DNA of 64,000 nucleotides from Paenibacillus_E sp052115445 (GTDB lineage Bacteria > Bacillota > Bacilli > Paenibacillales > NBRC-103111): contig NZ_JBFRGR010000010.1 of the NCBI RefSeq assembly GCF_052115445.1, positions 124,001 through 188,000 of the forward strand, given 5' to 3'. Shown here piece after piece: positions 25,889 to 35,062 of the stretch. The notes below the pieces were generated by a model, which was not told the DNA's origin, ran no database searches, and worked only from the letters and a program-made list of their open reading frames with translations. The position numbers were made by a program, and so were the translations under genes. Within the stretch, counting starts at the first letter, position 1. Each line of letters starts with the position of its first letter.

Positions 25889-27301
25889 ATGGATATTCAA
25901 CTTTTACCGATTCATTGGGTCTATTTAGTGTTCATTGGTTTCATTCTTACGCTTCTTATTAAACGTAGAGACACGACGATGATTTGTGTGGTGGGTATTT
26001 TTACATTAGGGTTGTTAGCAACGGAAACGTTGAGCGGCTCTGTATCGGGTGTGTTTAATAGCTTTATTTATGCAACCAAAGAGTTAATGGGGACGATTAT
26101 GATTATCTCCATTATCGTGGCCATGAGCCGCGTCTTAATTCGCACGGGTATTAATGAAACGATGGTGGCGCCGCTGACCAAATTTCTGAGAACGCCAGCA
26201 TTAGCCTTCTGGGGTATCGGCATCATTATGATGGTGACATCCTGGTTTTTTTGGCCTTCACCTGGGGTAGCTCTGATTGGTGCTGTGCTGTTGCCCGTCG
26301 CTGTTCGCGTTGGCTTGCCGGCACTCGGTGCTGCGATGGCAATGAATCTCTTCGGACACGGGATTGCACTATCGGGGGATTACATTATTCAAGGGGCGCC
26401 TAAATTGACAGCGGATGCAGCCGGTTTGCCAGTTGCTTCTGTCATGGAAGCGAGCATTCCGCTCGTCATTGTGATGGGACTTGTTACGACGATCACAGCT
26501 TTTTGGCTGATGCGGCGCGATATGAAGAACGGTAAATGGCTCAGCGGGCTCATCGATAGCCGATTAGAGGAAAGCGGCGGGCTTGTTCCTGTTGACGAAG
26601 AGAGCAAATTGCTGATCGGAGAGCGCTTAAAGCGGACGCTAGCTATCGCAATCCCTGTGCTGTTCGCTCTAGATGTTATTGCCATGTTTGTCTTGAATTT
26701 GCAAGGTGGTGATGCAACCGCTCTCGTGGGTGGTACAGCGGTGTTTATCTTAATCGCAGTCACTTTAATCGCTCACCGCAATGCGGGTGTGGAGAAAATC
26801 ACTTCCTATTTAATAGAAGGCTTTGTTTTCGGCTTCAAAGTCTTCGGACCTGTCATTCCGATTGCAGCCTTTTTCTATCTGGGTGACTCCGCGATTACGG
26901 ATCTTTTCGGCAAAATACTGCCAGAAGGTTCACACGGAATCGTGAACGATCTTGGCGTGGCACTCGCAGGTGTCGTGCCGCTCAATGGAGCCATTGGTGC
27001 CGTGACGCTAACCGTCGTCGGCGCCATTACCGGCCTCGATGGCTCCGGCTTCTCGGGTATTTCCTTGGCGGGCTCCATCGCGCAGCTGTTCGCGACCGCC
27101 ATTGGCTCTGGTGCAGCGGTGCTGACCGCGCTCGGGCAAGTGGCCGCCATCTGGGTCGGCGGCGGGACCTTGATCCCGTGGGCGCTCATCCCAGCCGCGG
27201 CGATCTGCGGCGTAAGTCCGTTCGAGCTCGCGAGACGGAATCTGAAGCCCGTGCTCATCGGCTTAGCGGTGACAACGATCGTGGCGATGTTTTTGGTTTA
27301 A
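25889..27301 (+). CDS. multi-pass membrane transporter of unknown substrate
   Basis: A 470-residue membrane protein with about 11-12 hydrophobic helices. Its layout, with two similar halves each containing a Gly-rich segment (FGHGIALSGDYIIQG and GIVNDLGVALAGVVPLNGAIG), recalls ion-transporter-superfamily carriers such as NhaC, Dcu or citrate-type transporters, but I do not assign a substrate. ATG 25889 starts just before the first helix; the upstream GTG adds four residues. The last third (27000-27250) is noticeably richer in G and C than the first. Confidence 0.6.
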   Translation: MDIQLLPIHWVYLVFIGFILTLLIKRRDTTMICVVGIFTLGLLATETLSGSVSGVFNSFIYATKELMGTIMIISIIVAMSRVLIRTGINETMVAPLTKFLRTPALAFWGIGIIMMVTSWFFWPSPGVALIGAVLLPVAVRVGLPALGAAMAMNLFGHGIALSGDYIIQGAPKLTADAAGLPVASVMEASIPLVIVMGLVTTITAFWLMRRDMKNGKWLSGLIDSRLEESGGLVPVDEESKLLIGERLKRTLAIAIPVLFALDVIAMFVLNLQGGDATALVGGTAVFILIAVTLIAHRNAGVEKITSYLIEGFVFGFKVFGPVIPIAAFFYLGDSAITDLFGKILPEGSHGIVNDLGVALAGVVPLNGAIGAVTLTVVGAITGLDGSGFSGISLAGSIAQLFATAIGSGAAVLTALGQVAAIWVGGGTLIPWALIPAAAICGVSPFELARRNLKPVLIGLAVTTIVAMFLV

Positions 27302-27334
27302 GTAGCGTGCGAATTGTGAAGAGCACGACAGGGA

Positions 27335-27373
27335 AAGGCCCCTAAGCCATGTATGTGGCGGGGCCTCTTTTTG
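27335..27373 (+). terminator. terminator after transporter gene
   Basis: AGGCCCC and GGGGCCT pair around a 17-base loop that contains GCCAT/ATGTGGC, and are followed by CTTTTTG. Confidence 0.75.
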
Positions 27374-27760
27374 TCATTTTTATCATCTAATCTCGATTCT
27401 GACTCCAGAACGAGTCCCAGAACCAGCCGCAACCCCGACCCCAATCTACTCCAACCCCAATCCAACCGCTATCCCACCCCGTTCCACACAGCCTCTAAAT
27501 CACCAAACTCGCGCCATGAACACAGCTGTGAAACTAGAGAAATGCAATAATACAACCTTTTATCTCGAGTTAGCCACTCTATCTGAAATAAGTGCAAATA
27601 GGCATCAATTTCTGCTGTCAATCGACAATTGGGTACCTTTTCGGTCCAAAAGGTTGCCTTTTTGCATCAATTCGCCCATGTTCAACCGTTTCCTCCGGGA
27701 AAAGATGCCCTTTTGCATCTTTGAACATCCAAGCTCGCACTTAGTGAATGCAGAATGGTA
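27374..27760. other. non-coding region with short inverted repeats
   Basis: The region shows open frames but none with a ribosome binding site or natural composition. It contains two tight inverted repeats, CCTTTT/AAAAGG (27636-27653) and GATGC/GCATC (27704-27719), and C/A-rich low-complexity sequence near 27420-27500. I read it as intergenic repeat sequence. Confidence 0.5.
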
Positions 27761-28132
27761 CTATTTCCGCCAAAAAGTTGAACAATCTGCCTTATCTGCC
27801 ACATTAAACGCGATCATTTTCTCAAGTAAGGAATAATCAACTGGACTATTCCACTTGATACGCACCAATTCCTTCGTGTGATCGTAGCCAGCTTGTACAA
27901 TATCATCCGTGAACTGAATAATCCCCGCCTTTTCAGGCGCAATAGCCAAATGAGGTTTGGCTACGCTAAACCCAATAATAAATGTGCCGTGGTCGGTGAA
28001 CATTGGTTGATTCCACGCGATTTTTGACTCCAAATTCGGGAACTTCTTGGCTACCCAAGTTAAAACTTCCTCCGTTCGATCCCGATGTTGCGGATTATCG
28101 ATACGCCCTAAAAACTCTGCGAAAACTTCCAT
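27761..28132 (-). CDS. DUF1801 family protein
   Basis: A 123-residue DUF1801 protein. The ATG at 28132 follows GGGAGG and gives the natural start MEVFAEFLGRI. Family features are IAWNQPMFTDHGTFIIGFS and HLAIAPE. It belongs to the broad group that includes the YdhG frataxin-like protein and differs from the DUF1801 protein at 4969-5358. An iron role is possible but not shown. Confidence 0.78.
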   Translation of the reverse strand: MEVFAEFLGRIDNPQHRDRTEEVLTWVAKKFPNLESKIAWNQPMFTDHGTFIIGFSVAKPHLAIAPEKAGIIQFTDDIVQAGYDHTKELVRIKWNSPVDYSLLEKMIAFNVADKADCSTFWRK

Positions 28133-28313
28133 GGTATTCCTCCCTAAATTGACATGCATAATCCTATTAGTAAGCCCAAAATTGCATAAATAATCATAGA
28201 TTTTCCACGATAAGAACAATTTTAGATTAGTGCTTGAACCTTACGTTACGTAATGATTTATACTACAGTTAGCGAAAATATTTCAAACCTATTCATTTTT
28301 GGAGGGATTAGAC

Positions 28314-28448
28314 ATGAGTCAAATTAATGAAATAAACAAAACCGCAGCACAAGTCGGTGACCGTGAGATTGTGATCAACCGTGTAATGGATGCTTCACGC
28401 GAGCTTATGTTTGAAGCTTGGACGAAAGAAGAGCACCTGTCGAAATGA
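28314..28448 (+). pseudogene. truncated AHSA1/SRPBCC-domain gene
   Basis: Forty-four codons behind a good GGAGGG site. The product (REIVINRVMDASRELMFEAW, then TKEEHLSK) is the clear N-terminal part of an AHSA1/SRPBCC protein, a family of about 140-160 residues, but a TGA stop follows at the point where WWGP normally comes. The sequence after the stop does not continue the domain in any frame. It is therefore a decayed remnant cut by a deletion. Confidence 0.75.
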
Positions 28449-28607
28449 TGTAATTAGGATACCACAAAACGGAATTACAAGCCCCAATTCGTGGTAGTTG
28501 AAAAGGATAAATTAACCAGTTGTAACCATTTTTGACTTAAACATATGAAACCACTTGGGCCTCATATCGTATCATGAGTATATGAATGACAAGGAGGAAA
28601 TTTACAC

Positions 28608-29387
28608 ATGTCCATATACAAGCGCATGCTCGCGAGCGTCGGGATCGGCGCGGCCCAAGTAGATCTCATGCTCCATCAAGATACGGTGAATGCCGGGGAA
28701 ATGATCAGTGGCGTCGTTAGGATTCAAGGTGGGCGCGTTGATCAGCAAATCACTGATGTGTACGCCTTCGTTATGACGCGTTACCTGAAGGAGCAGAACG
28801 ATACGAAGATCCAAATAGAAGCTCCTGTGGCTAAGTTCCAGCTTACAGGGGGATTTACCGCCCAGGCAGAGCAGGTCTATGAGTTACCTGTCTCGTTCCA
28901 GCTCCCTAACAATACGCCAGCAACTTTGGGAAGAACCCCTGTGTGGATACAAACGGGACTTGATATTAAAGAAGCGATTGATCCGAAGGATCAAGATCAG
29001 CTTCAAGTAAGACCACATCCACATTCCGAGGTTGTACTCGAGGCTGTCAATGAACTCGGGTTCCGACTCCGTGAGGTGTCATGCGAATATGCGCCATCTA
29101 TTGGTAGAGAGAATGGAGTACCTTTCGTTCAAGAATTCGAATTTGTCCCCACCATGCAATTCCGAGGCCAACTGGATGAATTGGAAATCATCTTCTTCCC
29201 GGACGAGGACGGCGTCGACTTGCTGTTGCAGATCGATCGCAAAGCGCGCGGGTTAGCCGGCCTATTTGCCGAAGCAACGGGTACGGATGAAAGGTTTGTA
29301 AGGGTACGATTCGACCGCAATCACCTAGATTCCGGAACTAGCTACGTTGCAGATGAATTAGCCGAATTAATCCGCAGGTTCTTATAA
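28608..29387 (+). CDS. spo0M: sporulation-control protein Spo0M
   Basis: A 259-residue Spo0M protein with an arrestin-like N-terminal half (MLASVGIGAAQVDLMLH, then GEMISGVVRIQGG) and a C-terminal extension with the pattern LEIIFFPDEDGVDLLLQID. Spo0M is a cytoplasmic/cell-division-linked protein that modulates entry into sporulation in Bacillus subtilis. Its presence supports a spore-forming host. The ATG follows AAGGAGGAA. No partner genes adjoin it. Confidence 0.9.
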   Translation: MSIYKRMLASVGIGAAQVDLMLHQDTVNAGEMISGVVRIQGGRVDQQITDVYAFVMTRYLKEQNDTKIQIEAPVAKFQLTGGFTAQAEQVYELPVSFQLPNNTPATLGRTPVWIQTGLDIKEAIDPKDQDQLQVRPHPHSEVVLEAVNELGFRLREVSCEYAPSIGRENGVPFVQEFEFVPTMQFRGQLDELEIIFFPDEDGVDLLLQIDRKARGLAGLFAEATGTDERFVRVRFDRNHLDSGTSYVADELAELIRRFL

Positions 29388-29560
29388 GATTTCATAAGCA
29401 TCATAATAGTGATAAACGATAAGGAGCCTTTCCCGTTGAGGGGAGGTTTTCTCAATTTCGTGAATTCAGATCATGCAATATAGGGTTGCCTATTGTCCAT
29501 CTTTCGCAGTATCCTTGCATATAGATGAGTAGACGATGAAGACCAAGGGAGCTGAGACAG

Positions 29561-30142
29561 ATGGAAGTCAAATTTTGCAGTAGCTGCGGAGCTGCCATGG
29601 AAACGCGTGATGTGGATGGAACGGAGAGACGGGCCTGCACAGCGCCAGAATGTAGTTTTGTTCATTGGGGCAACTATAGCATCGGTGTCGGAGCACTTGT
29701 GATGAAGGATGAGAAAATATTACTTGTGCGCAGAGCACAAGAGCCAGGGAAAGGCCGTTGGACGAACCCTGGTGGCTATATTGAGCAGCATGAATTGATT
29801 CAAGATACGATTGTGCGAGAAGTTATGGAAGAATCAGGCGTCGAAGCATCCGTCTCACGACTGGTTGCTGTGCGCGATCTGCCGAGAAGCATACATAACG
29901 TGTACATTGCCTTCGAAATGTCCTACATTAGCGGAACCCCTCAGCCGGATGGCGTCGAGGTAGATGCGGCAGGCTTTTATAGCCTCGAAGAAATGGCTTC
30001 TATGCCAGTGGCAGATTTCACGAAGTGGCTCATTGATGTCGCCTTGCACTCCAAAGGGGACGGTCTTATTGAGGATAAAGAACCTGCCATTCCGATGGCT
30101 GGATACGGCTTGTATCGTGTGCCTAAGGTTAACAACGTATGA
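29561..30142 (+). CDS. Nudix hydrolase with zinc-ribbon N-terminus
   Basis: A 193-residue protein: N-terminal zinc ribbon (CSSC near residue 6 and a second Cys pair with CTAPEC) followed by a Nudix domain. The Nudix box GGYIEQHELIQDTIV-REVMEESGV matches GX5EX7REUXEEXGU in full, with all catalytic Glu residues. Such proteins resemble NudC/NADH pyrophosphatase-like hydrolases. Its stop overlaps the start of the DUF1284 gene by four bases, so they are coupled; a shared role is inference. Confidence 0.88.
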   Translation: MEVKFCSSCGAAMETRDVDGTERRACTAPECSFVHWGNYSIGVGALVMKDEKILLVRRAQEPGKGRWTNPGGYIEQHELIQDTIVREVMEESGVEASVSRLVAVRDLPRSIHNVYIAFEMSYISGTPQPDGVEVDAAGFYSLEEMASMPVADFTKWLIDVALHSKGDGLIEDKEPAIPMAGYGLYRVPKVNNV

Positions 30143-30561
30143 TCGAACTTCGCGGACATCACTTGCTCTGTTTGTTAGGCTACCGAGGTATGGGGTATTC
30201 CCCAGCATTTTGTGAAAATATGACGACGGTCTATGAGCAGCTGCGCACAGAGCCTGAGACGATGATTCGCGTTGTGCTTGGACCTGATGATCTGTGCGCT
30301 GCGTTTCCGCAGGATCAAGTTGCCCATTGCGAGAATCGGACGGTGTACCAGCGAGATGCGGAGATTGTTGCTAAGCTTGGCTTGGAGGTGGGGATGGAGC
30401 GTACTTGGTCCGTCATTTGCGGTCAAGTTGCTCTTGAAGTAAAGCCAGCAGACATCAGCAATCTCTGTGCGACATGCCGTTGGGAGTCTTACGGCGTTTG
30501 TGCAGATGGCGTACGTATTATAGGGGAAGGCGGCGCATTGCCGCCTGTACCGAAGAAATAA
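30139..30561 (+). CDS. DUF1284 protein
   Basis: A 140-residue protein of the DUF1284 family. The start MIELRGHHLLCLLGYRGMGYS is typical, and Cys residues recur in pairs (CGQVAL...CATCRWE...GVC), perhaps binding zinc or iron-sulfur. The gene begins inside the last codon of the Nudix gene (ATGA). Function unknown. Confidence 0.82.
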   Translation: MIELRGHHLLCLLGYRGMGYSPAFCENMTTVYEQLRTEPETMIRVVLGPDDLCAAFPQDQVAHCENRTVYQRDAEIVAKLGLEVGMERTWSVICGQVALEVKPADISNLCATCRWESYGVCADGVRIIGEGGALPPVPKK

Positions 30562-30591
30562 AAGGACTTGCGCGTAAGCGCAAGTCCTTTT
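30560..30591. terminator. bidirectional terminator
   Basis: AAAAGGACTTGCGC and GCGCAAGTCCTTTT form a perfect 14-bp stem with a four-base loop between convergent genes. Confidence 0.9.
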
Positions 30592-30592
30592 A

Positions 30593-31240
30593 TCATACAA
30601 AAATACTGACATCGGAACCTATCTCCAGCTTCTCAGCTGGGGAAGAGAGAATGTTTGCGACCATCCGCATCTCATCGATAGGTTGTAGATAGGATCTTAA
30701 CTGGCGACTATCCCTCTGGTCGGGCTGCAGCCACTTCTCCATCTGTTCCTCATCAAGAATAGCCGGCATGCTTGTGTGGTACGGCGAGACAACGGAATTG
30801 GATTCCGTCATAAGCATCATGCACGTGCGAAGTTCCTCTCCACCTGAAGGGGCTTGCCAAATGTCGTATAGCCCAGCAATGCCGAACGTGCCGCTCCGCA
30901 TTTTGAAACGAATCCACTCCGTCTCCTTACCTTCGGTTCGCCCCACGTAGAAACTGCTGCAGGGGATGACACAACGTTGTTTTTTGACGATGCGCTCGAA
31001 CACGATATTGGAGAAAATGGAATTGCGATCACCGCATACAGCATCCTTCGCCCAGAAAGGCATCAAACCCCAGCGGAATTCATCTAATATACGTTCTCCC
31101 TTGCGATTGATCATCACGGCAGATACAGATTCAGTTGGGCGCACCTCATACCGATTGGAACTGTAGGATAAGAGCCGATCGACGCGGAATTGCTTCATAA
31201 CTTCGTGAACATCAGCCAGAACGGCTATAGAATGACACAT
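30593..31240 (-). CDS. SRAP protein (YedK/HMCES-like abasic-site protein)
   Basis: A 215-residue SRAP domain protein. Starting at ATG 31240 places the catalytic Cys at position 2 (MCHSIAVL), as needed for forming a covalent thiazolidine link with abasic sites in single-stranded DNA; a start three codons upstream would hide it, and GAGGTG fits the ATG at 31240. Other family signs: RPTESV, FRWGLMPFWAKD, and the His in SPYHTSMPAIL. It acts in the cytoplasm to protect abasic sites at replication forks. Length fits the family. Confidence 0.88.
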   Translation of the reverse strand: MCHSIAVLADVHEVMKQFRVDRLLSYSSNRYEVRPTESVSAVMINRKGERILDEFRWGLMPFWAKDAVCGDRNSIFSNIVFERIVKKQRCVIPCSSFYVGRTEGKETEWIRFKMRSGTFGIAGLYDIWQAPSGGEELRTCMMLMTESNSVVSPYHTSMPAILDEEQMEKWLQPDQRDSRQLRSYLQPIDEMRMVANILSSPAEKLEIGSDVSIFV

Positions 31241-31332
31241 GATTATCACCTCATTTGATTTTGGTTAGTGTTTTCCTAAAGCAACCAATTCATGTATGAG
31301 GCTTAACGCTTTTTTCCACGACAGCTCAAATG

Positions 31333-31361
31333 AAAAAACCAGCAGCACTTTGCTCCTGGTT
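31333..31361 (-). terminator. terminator of the GGDEF gene
   Basis: On the minus strand AACCAGGAGCA and TGCTGCTGGTT pair around AAG and are followed by a T run. Confidence 0.7.
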
Positions 31362-31368
31362 GTAAAGG

Positions 31369-32481
31369 TTACTCGGCTATAGGTATTTGAATGTCCGCAG
31401 CATGTACATGTATGCGGTTCTTGCCGTTGCGTTTGGCTGTGTACAAGCATTCGTCGACAAGCTGGAACCAAGCCTTTTTCATCGTATTCCGATTATAGGT
31501 TGCAAGTCCAATGCTCATCGTCAGTTTCTGATCAGGCATTTCAGGGATGACCGTGTCGCGTATCGATTCCATAATTTTTTCGCAAATGGCTAGTACATCT
31601 TGATGCGATTTCCCAACGAACAATACGGCAAACTCCTCGCCGCCATATCGAAAGGACATATCATCTGGACCAAGCACTTCTTTAAGAATGGAGCCAATTG
31701 TTTTGAGAACAACATCGCCAACCCAATGTCCATAATTATCATTAATGAGTTTGAAATTATCGATGTCCATCAAGGCAAGTACTAAGGGTGTATCATGTGG
31801 CATATGTGAAATGAGGTGGTCCGTATGCTCTTGAAAAGAACGGTGATTAAACAACTCGGTAAGCGCATCAACCTTGGAAAGACGATCAATCATGACGTTA
31901 CGAATCAGCAGATCTTGCTCGCGTATGACGGAGTGTTTAAGCTTGGCGAGCAGGTCGAGTCCACGGCTCATAACGGTAAAACAAAGAATAAAAGTTGACG
32001 TCAAGATGGTAAGCGAGGCGATAACTTCGTAAGGGTTCGTTGTTTGTTCTTGTAAGTTTTGAATAGATATTAGAATCAATAAACAAACAACACCGAGACT
32101 GTAGGCGAAAATAACATATTTTTTATGAAAATAAACCGAGGCTAATAAAATTGGCATGCAGAGCAGCTCAAAGCTGCGTGTCATTTCTGGAATGCAAAGG
32201 ATGAATATACTAACCATGGTCATAGTCCATATGATCATGATAAACTCACTATAGTTCTTCAAATAGTGCATCGACAAATAGCCTACACCCATAAGAAGAA
32301 GCAGTAATATTGTAGGGAAAAGCTGAAAACGCACAAAGCTATTAAACCAATCCGACGGCTGCTCATTAATTTCAAAGCATAGAGCAATCGTAGCAGCTAC
32401 TTCATAAATAATGAGGATCCACCATAACGTTAGAATGAGTTTTCGATTCCAAGTCGGATCATGTGTTGGAAATTGTTCCAT
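31369..32481 (-). CDS. membrane-bound diguanylate cyclase (GGDEF)
   Basis: A 370-residue protein with an N-terminal membrane part of about six helices (residues 15-180) and a C-terminal GGDEF domain. The active site reads RYGGEEFAVLF, with substrate helix LMDIDNFKLINDNYGHWVGD, so cyclic-di-GMP synthesis is expected. No RxxD inhibitory site is seen just before GGEEF. It is divergent from the eCIS ATPase gene with 153 bases between starts. A link to control of the eCIS locus is only suggested by position. Confidence 0.87.
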   Translation of the reverse strand: MEQFPTHDPTWNRKLILTLWWILIIYEVAATIALCFEINEQPSDWFNSFVRFQLFPTILLLLLMGVGYLSMHYLKNYSEFIMIIWTMTMVSIFILCIPEMTRSFELLCMPILLASVYFHKKYVIFAYSLGVVCLLILISIQNLQEQTTNPYEVIASLTILTSTFILCFTVMSRGLDLLAKLKHSVIREQDLLIRNVMIDRLSKVDALTELFNHRSFQEHTDHLISHMPHDTPLVLALMDIDNFKLINDNYGHWVGDVVLKTIGSILKEVLGPDDMSFRYGGEEFAVLFVGKSHQDVLAICEKIMESIRDTVIPEMPDQKLTMSIGLATYNRNTMKKAWFQLVDECLYTAKRNGKNRIHVHAADIQIPIAE

Positions 32482-32634
32482 CAGAAGGTGGCCACTTTCC
32501 TTTCAGGGCAGTAGATGTCGAAATGATTTGTGCCTTATCCTGATATTGTAAAGAATAACCCCCTCTTTACGCAAGCTATTAATGATGTTAAACGATTTGT
32601 TTTGAAAAAAAATATATAGTCATTGGAGAGGCCT

Positions 32635-34839
32635 ATGACAGCTCTAGGGTATGTGCATGCGTGGGAACATTATAAGGACGAGCTTCAACTGCTAGATAAG
32701 AAGCTGGAGCTTCTCTATAAGCGACGTCAAAAGCTTACACCTGATCCGCAAACAGATTCATTCCGCGGGATGTTTGTATCGGAGGATGAATTTATTCGTC
32801 TCATTGGCGGCTTTGGCAGTGAAGAAGAGATAGATGAGGATGAACAAGACGTACTCAGTATGATAGAGCAGCTTGAGAGTGCCATTGTAAGTCGCCTTGC
32901 AGAAAGCCGCAAGGGGGGCACATTTCTGCCGTTGGCTTATTTATCGAGAGTCTTCGGCTTCTCATCTATAGAAGAACGCATCGTCATGCTGGGGCTTGCT
33001 GTGGAATTAGATCGGAAATATGAACGGATTTTTGGCTTTCTATTAGACGATCTAACTAGCAAAACGCCAAATATTAGCTTAGCGCTGCAAATTGCTTGTT
33101 CAAGTCCGGAGGACATGAGGGCTGCTCGTACGACTTTTATGGCACCTGACGGTAGATTGGCTCGCTATGTGCTGCACCCAGACACATTGGTCGCCAGTGG
33201 TCAGACGCTGTTATCTAGACCCTTACAGCTGGATAAACGGATTGTGACCTTCCTACTGGATTCAGGGGAGCTAGATCCAAAACTTAAGCCAGCTGTCGAG
33301 ATGATCTACCCAGATGATGAGATCTCCCCATTGCTGGTGCAGGAGGATTTCCAGCAGCAATTACACGGATTCATTACTGACATGTATCAAGCGCCTGCAG
33401 CTGAACGCAAACGGCTTGCCTTCCATCTCTGGGGGAATGCTGGTTCTGGCAAAAAGCTGCACGTGAAGCATCTCAGCCGCTCCTTCCATAAGCCGCTGCT
33501 ATTGGTAGATCTTGCTGATGTGCAGCTGCATGCTGCGAGCTTTGAAGATCAGGTTAGCGTTATTATCCGAGAAGCGATTCTTCATCAAGCCATCCTGTGC
33601 TTCACACGGCTGGAGGTGCTTTACCCTGCAGAGCCGGACTTGGCTGCACAGCAGCGGCTCGGGCGGTTCCATGAGCTGCTCGACGGCTATGGCGGCATGG
33701 TGTTTCTCTTAGCCGGGCGATTCAACCGGCTAAGCTGGAAGCCCAAGGAGCGGCTGCTCCTTGAGCATGAACTTACCGTGCCTGACGAAGGCGGGCGCGA
33801 GCGCCTTTGGCGGGCATTCGCGGAGGAGATCGGCGCCGGCGCGGATGTGGACTATCGGGTGATGAGCGGTAAATTCCGCTTCACCCCGGGGCAAATACGC
33901 CGCGCGCTCTCGCTGGCGCGCGGGTACTCGTCCTGGCAGGATGCAGCTGCCAGAGATGGTGGTTCAGGCGCGTTGCTGCGCAGCGACGCGCTGTATAAGG
34001 CGTGCTACCAGCAGGTGCAGCACAAGCTGGAGCGCAAAGCGACCCGCATTGAGCCTCGCTATGGGTTTGGGGATGTGATCCTCCCACCCGAGCAGAAGGA
34101 TCAGCTCCGCAATGCGTGCAATCAAGTGAAGTATCGCGGCGTCGTGTACAACGATTGGGGTTTCGAGAAGAAGCTGGCCTACGGCAAAGGGCTCAGCATG
34201 CTCTTCGCCGGTCCGCCGGGCACCGGGAAGACGATGTCGGCACAAGTCGTAGCTGGTGACCTGCAGCTTGAGCTGTATAAGGTTGACCTCTCGCAGGTGA
34301 TCAGCAAATACATCGGTGAAACCGAGAAGAACCTGCACGAAATATTCGAAGAAGCGCAGCTGAGCAACGCGGTGCTGTTCTTCGATGAGACGGATGCGCT
34401 TTTCGGGAAACGGTCCGAAGTGAAAGATTCACACGACAAGTATGCGAACATTGAAACGGCTTATTTGCTTCAAAAAATGGAGGAGTACCAAGGGATCACG
34501 GTGCTCGCTACCAATCTATTAAATAACATTGATGAGGCCTTTCTGAGGCGGATCAATTATGTCATTAAATTTCCATTTCCGGATAGTGAATATCGGGAGA
34601 AAATTTGGCAGTCGATGTTTCCGCCAGCTGCACCGCTTAGCCATGATGTGGATTTCAAATATCTCGCACAGCGATACGAGATTGCGGGAGGGAATATCAA
34701 GAATGTCGTTCTCTCTTCTGCATTTTTGGCAGCTGAAGCGGGTGAATCCATCCGAATGCAGCATATTATCAAATCAATTCGGCATGAGTTGCAGAAATCG
34801 GGTAAAATTCTCGCACGACAGGAGTGGGAGGATTACTAG
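32635..34839 (+). CDS. eCIS AAA+ ATPase (Pvc15-like), two modules
   Basis: A 734-residue ATPase of the type found in every eCIS locus. The N-terminal 200 residues look like the regulatory winged-helix region. The first AAA-like module has a degenerate Walker A (GNAGSGKK, lacking Ser/Thr) and no acidic Walker B; the second is intact: GPPGTGKT near residue 524, Walker B VLFFDETDALFG near 580 and an arginine-finger-like RRINYVIKFPFPDS. Eukaryote-like sensor regions follow. The ATG at 32635 follows GGAGAGG and begins MTALGYVHAWEHY. It is thought to load or assemble eCIS parts. Its codon use between 33760 and 34230 is GC-rich compared with its own ends. Confidence 0.9.
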   Translation: MTALGYVHAWEHYKDELQLLDKKLELLYKRRQKLTPDPQTDSFRGMFVSEDEFIRLIGGFGSEEEIDEDEQDVLSMIEQLESAIVSRLAESRKGGTFLPLAYLSRVFGFSSIEERIVMLGLAVELDRKYERIFGFLLDDLTSKTPNISLALQIACSSPEDMRAARTTFMAPDGRLARYVLHPDTLVASGQTLLSRPLQLDKRIVTFLLDSGELDPKLKPAVEMIYPDDEISPLLVQEDFQQQLHGFITDMYQAPAAERKRLAFHLWGNAGSGKKLHVKHLSRSFHKPLLLVDLADVQLHAASFEDQVSVIIREAILHQAILCFTRLEVLYPAEPDLAAQQRLGRFHELLDGYGGMVFLLAGRFNRLSWKPKERLLLEHELTVPDEGGRERLWRAFAEEIGAGADVDYRVMSGKFRFTPGQIRRALSLARGYSSWQDAAARDGGSGALLRSDALYKACYQQVQHKLERKATRIEPRYGFGDVILPPEQKDQLRNACNQVKYRGVVYNDWGFEKKLAYGKGLSMLFAGPPGTGKTMSAQVVAGDLQLELYKVDLSQVISKYIGETEKNLHEIFEEAQLSNAVLFFDETDALFGKRSEVKDSHDKYANIETAYLLQKMEEYQGITVLATNLLNNIDEAFLRRINYVIKFPFPDSEYREKIWQSMFPPAAPLSHDVDFKYLAQRYEIAGGNIKNVVLSSAFLAAEAGESIRMQHIIKSIRHELQKSGKILARQEWEDY

Positions 34840-34850
34840 AACAGGCAGAT

Positions 34851-34886
34851 AAAGGGCAATTTTACAATTTTGTAAGATTGTCCTTT
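34851..34886. terminator. strong hairpin, possible weak terminator or attenuator
   Basis: AAAGGGCAATTTTACA and TGTAAGATTGTCCTTT pair over 16 positions (two G-U) around ATTT. No long T run follows, so termination would be partial. It separates the ATPase gene from the structural genes. Confidence 0.6.
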
Positions 34887-34963
34887 GTCGGTTGTATACA
34901 CCGATTTTCAGCCAAAAATCGCCATTTTTCGGGACAAAAGCTTAAATAAATACTAGAATCCTA

Positions 34964-34992
34964 TAGTCAACCTGACGGTTTAGATTTATAAT
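34964..34992 (+). promoter_or_regulatory. candidate promoter of the eCIS structural genes
   Basis: A perfect -10 TATAAT (34987-34992) stands 17 bases after TAGTCA (-35, four of six matches), about 70 bases before the DUF4255 gene. Confidence 0.5.
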
Positions 34993-35062
34993 AGAAAAAG
35001 ATACACAAAGTGACAGATTAAGCATCTTTTTTACAAGATTTATAGGTATTTAGAGGCAGGAA

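Noticed and set aside
27516..27836. 106-codon open frame
   Set aside because: Overlaps intergenic inverted repeats, has no ribosome binding site and unnatural composition.
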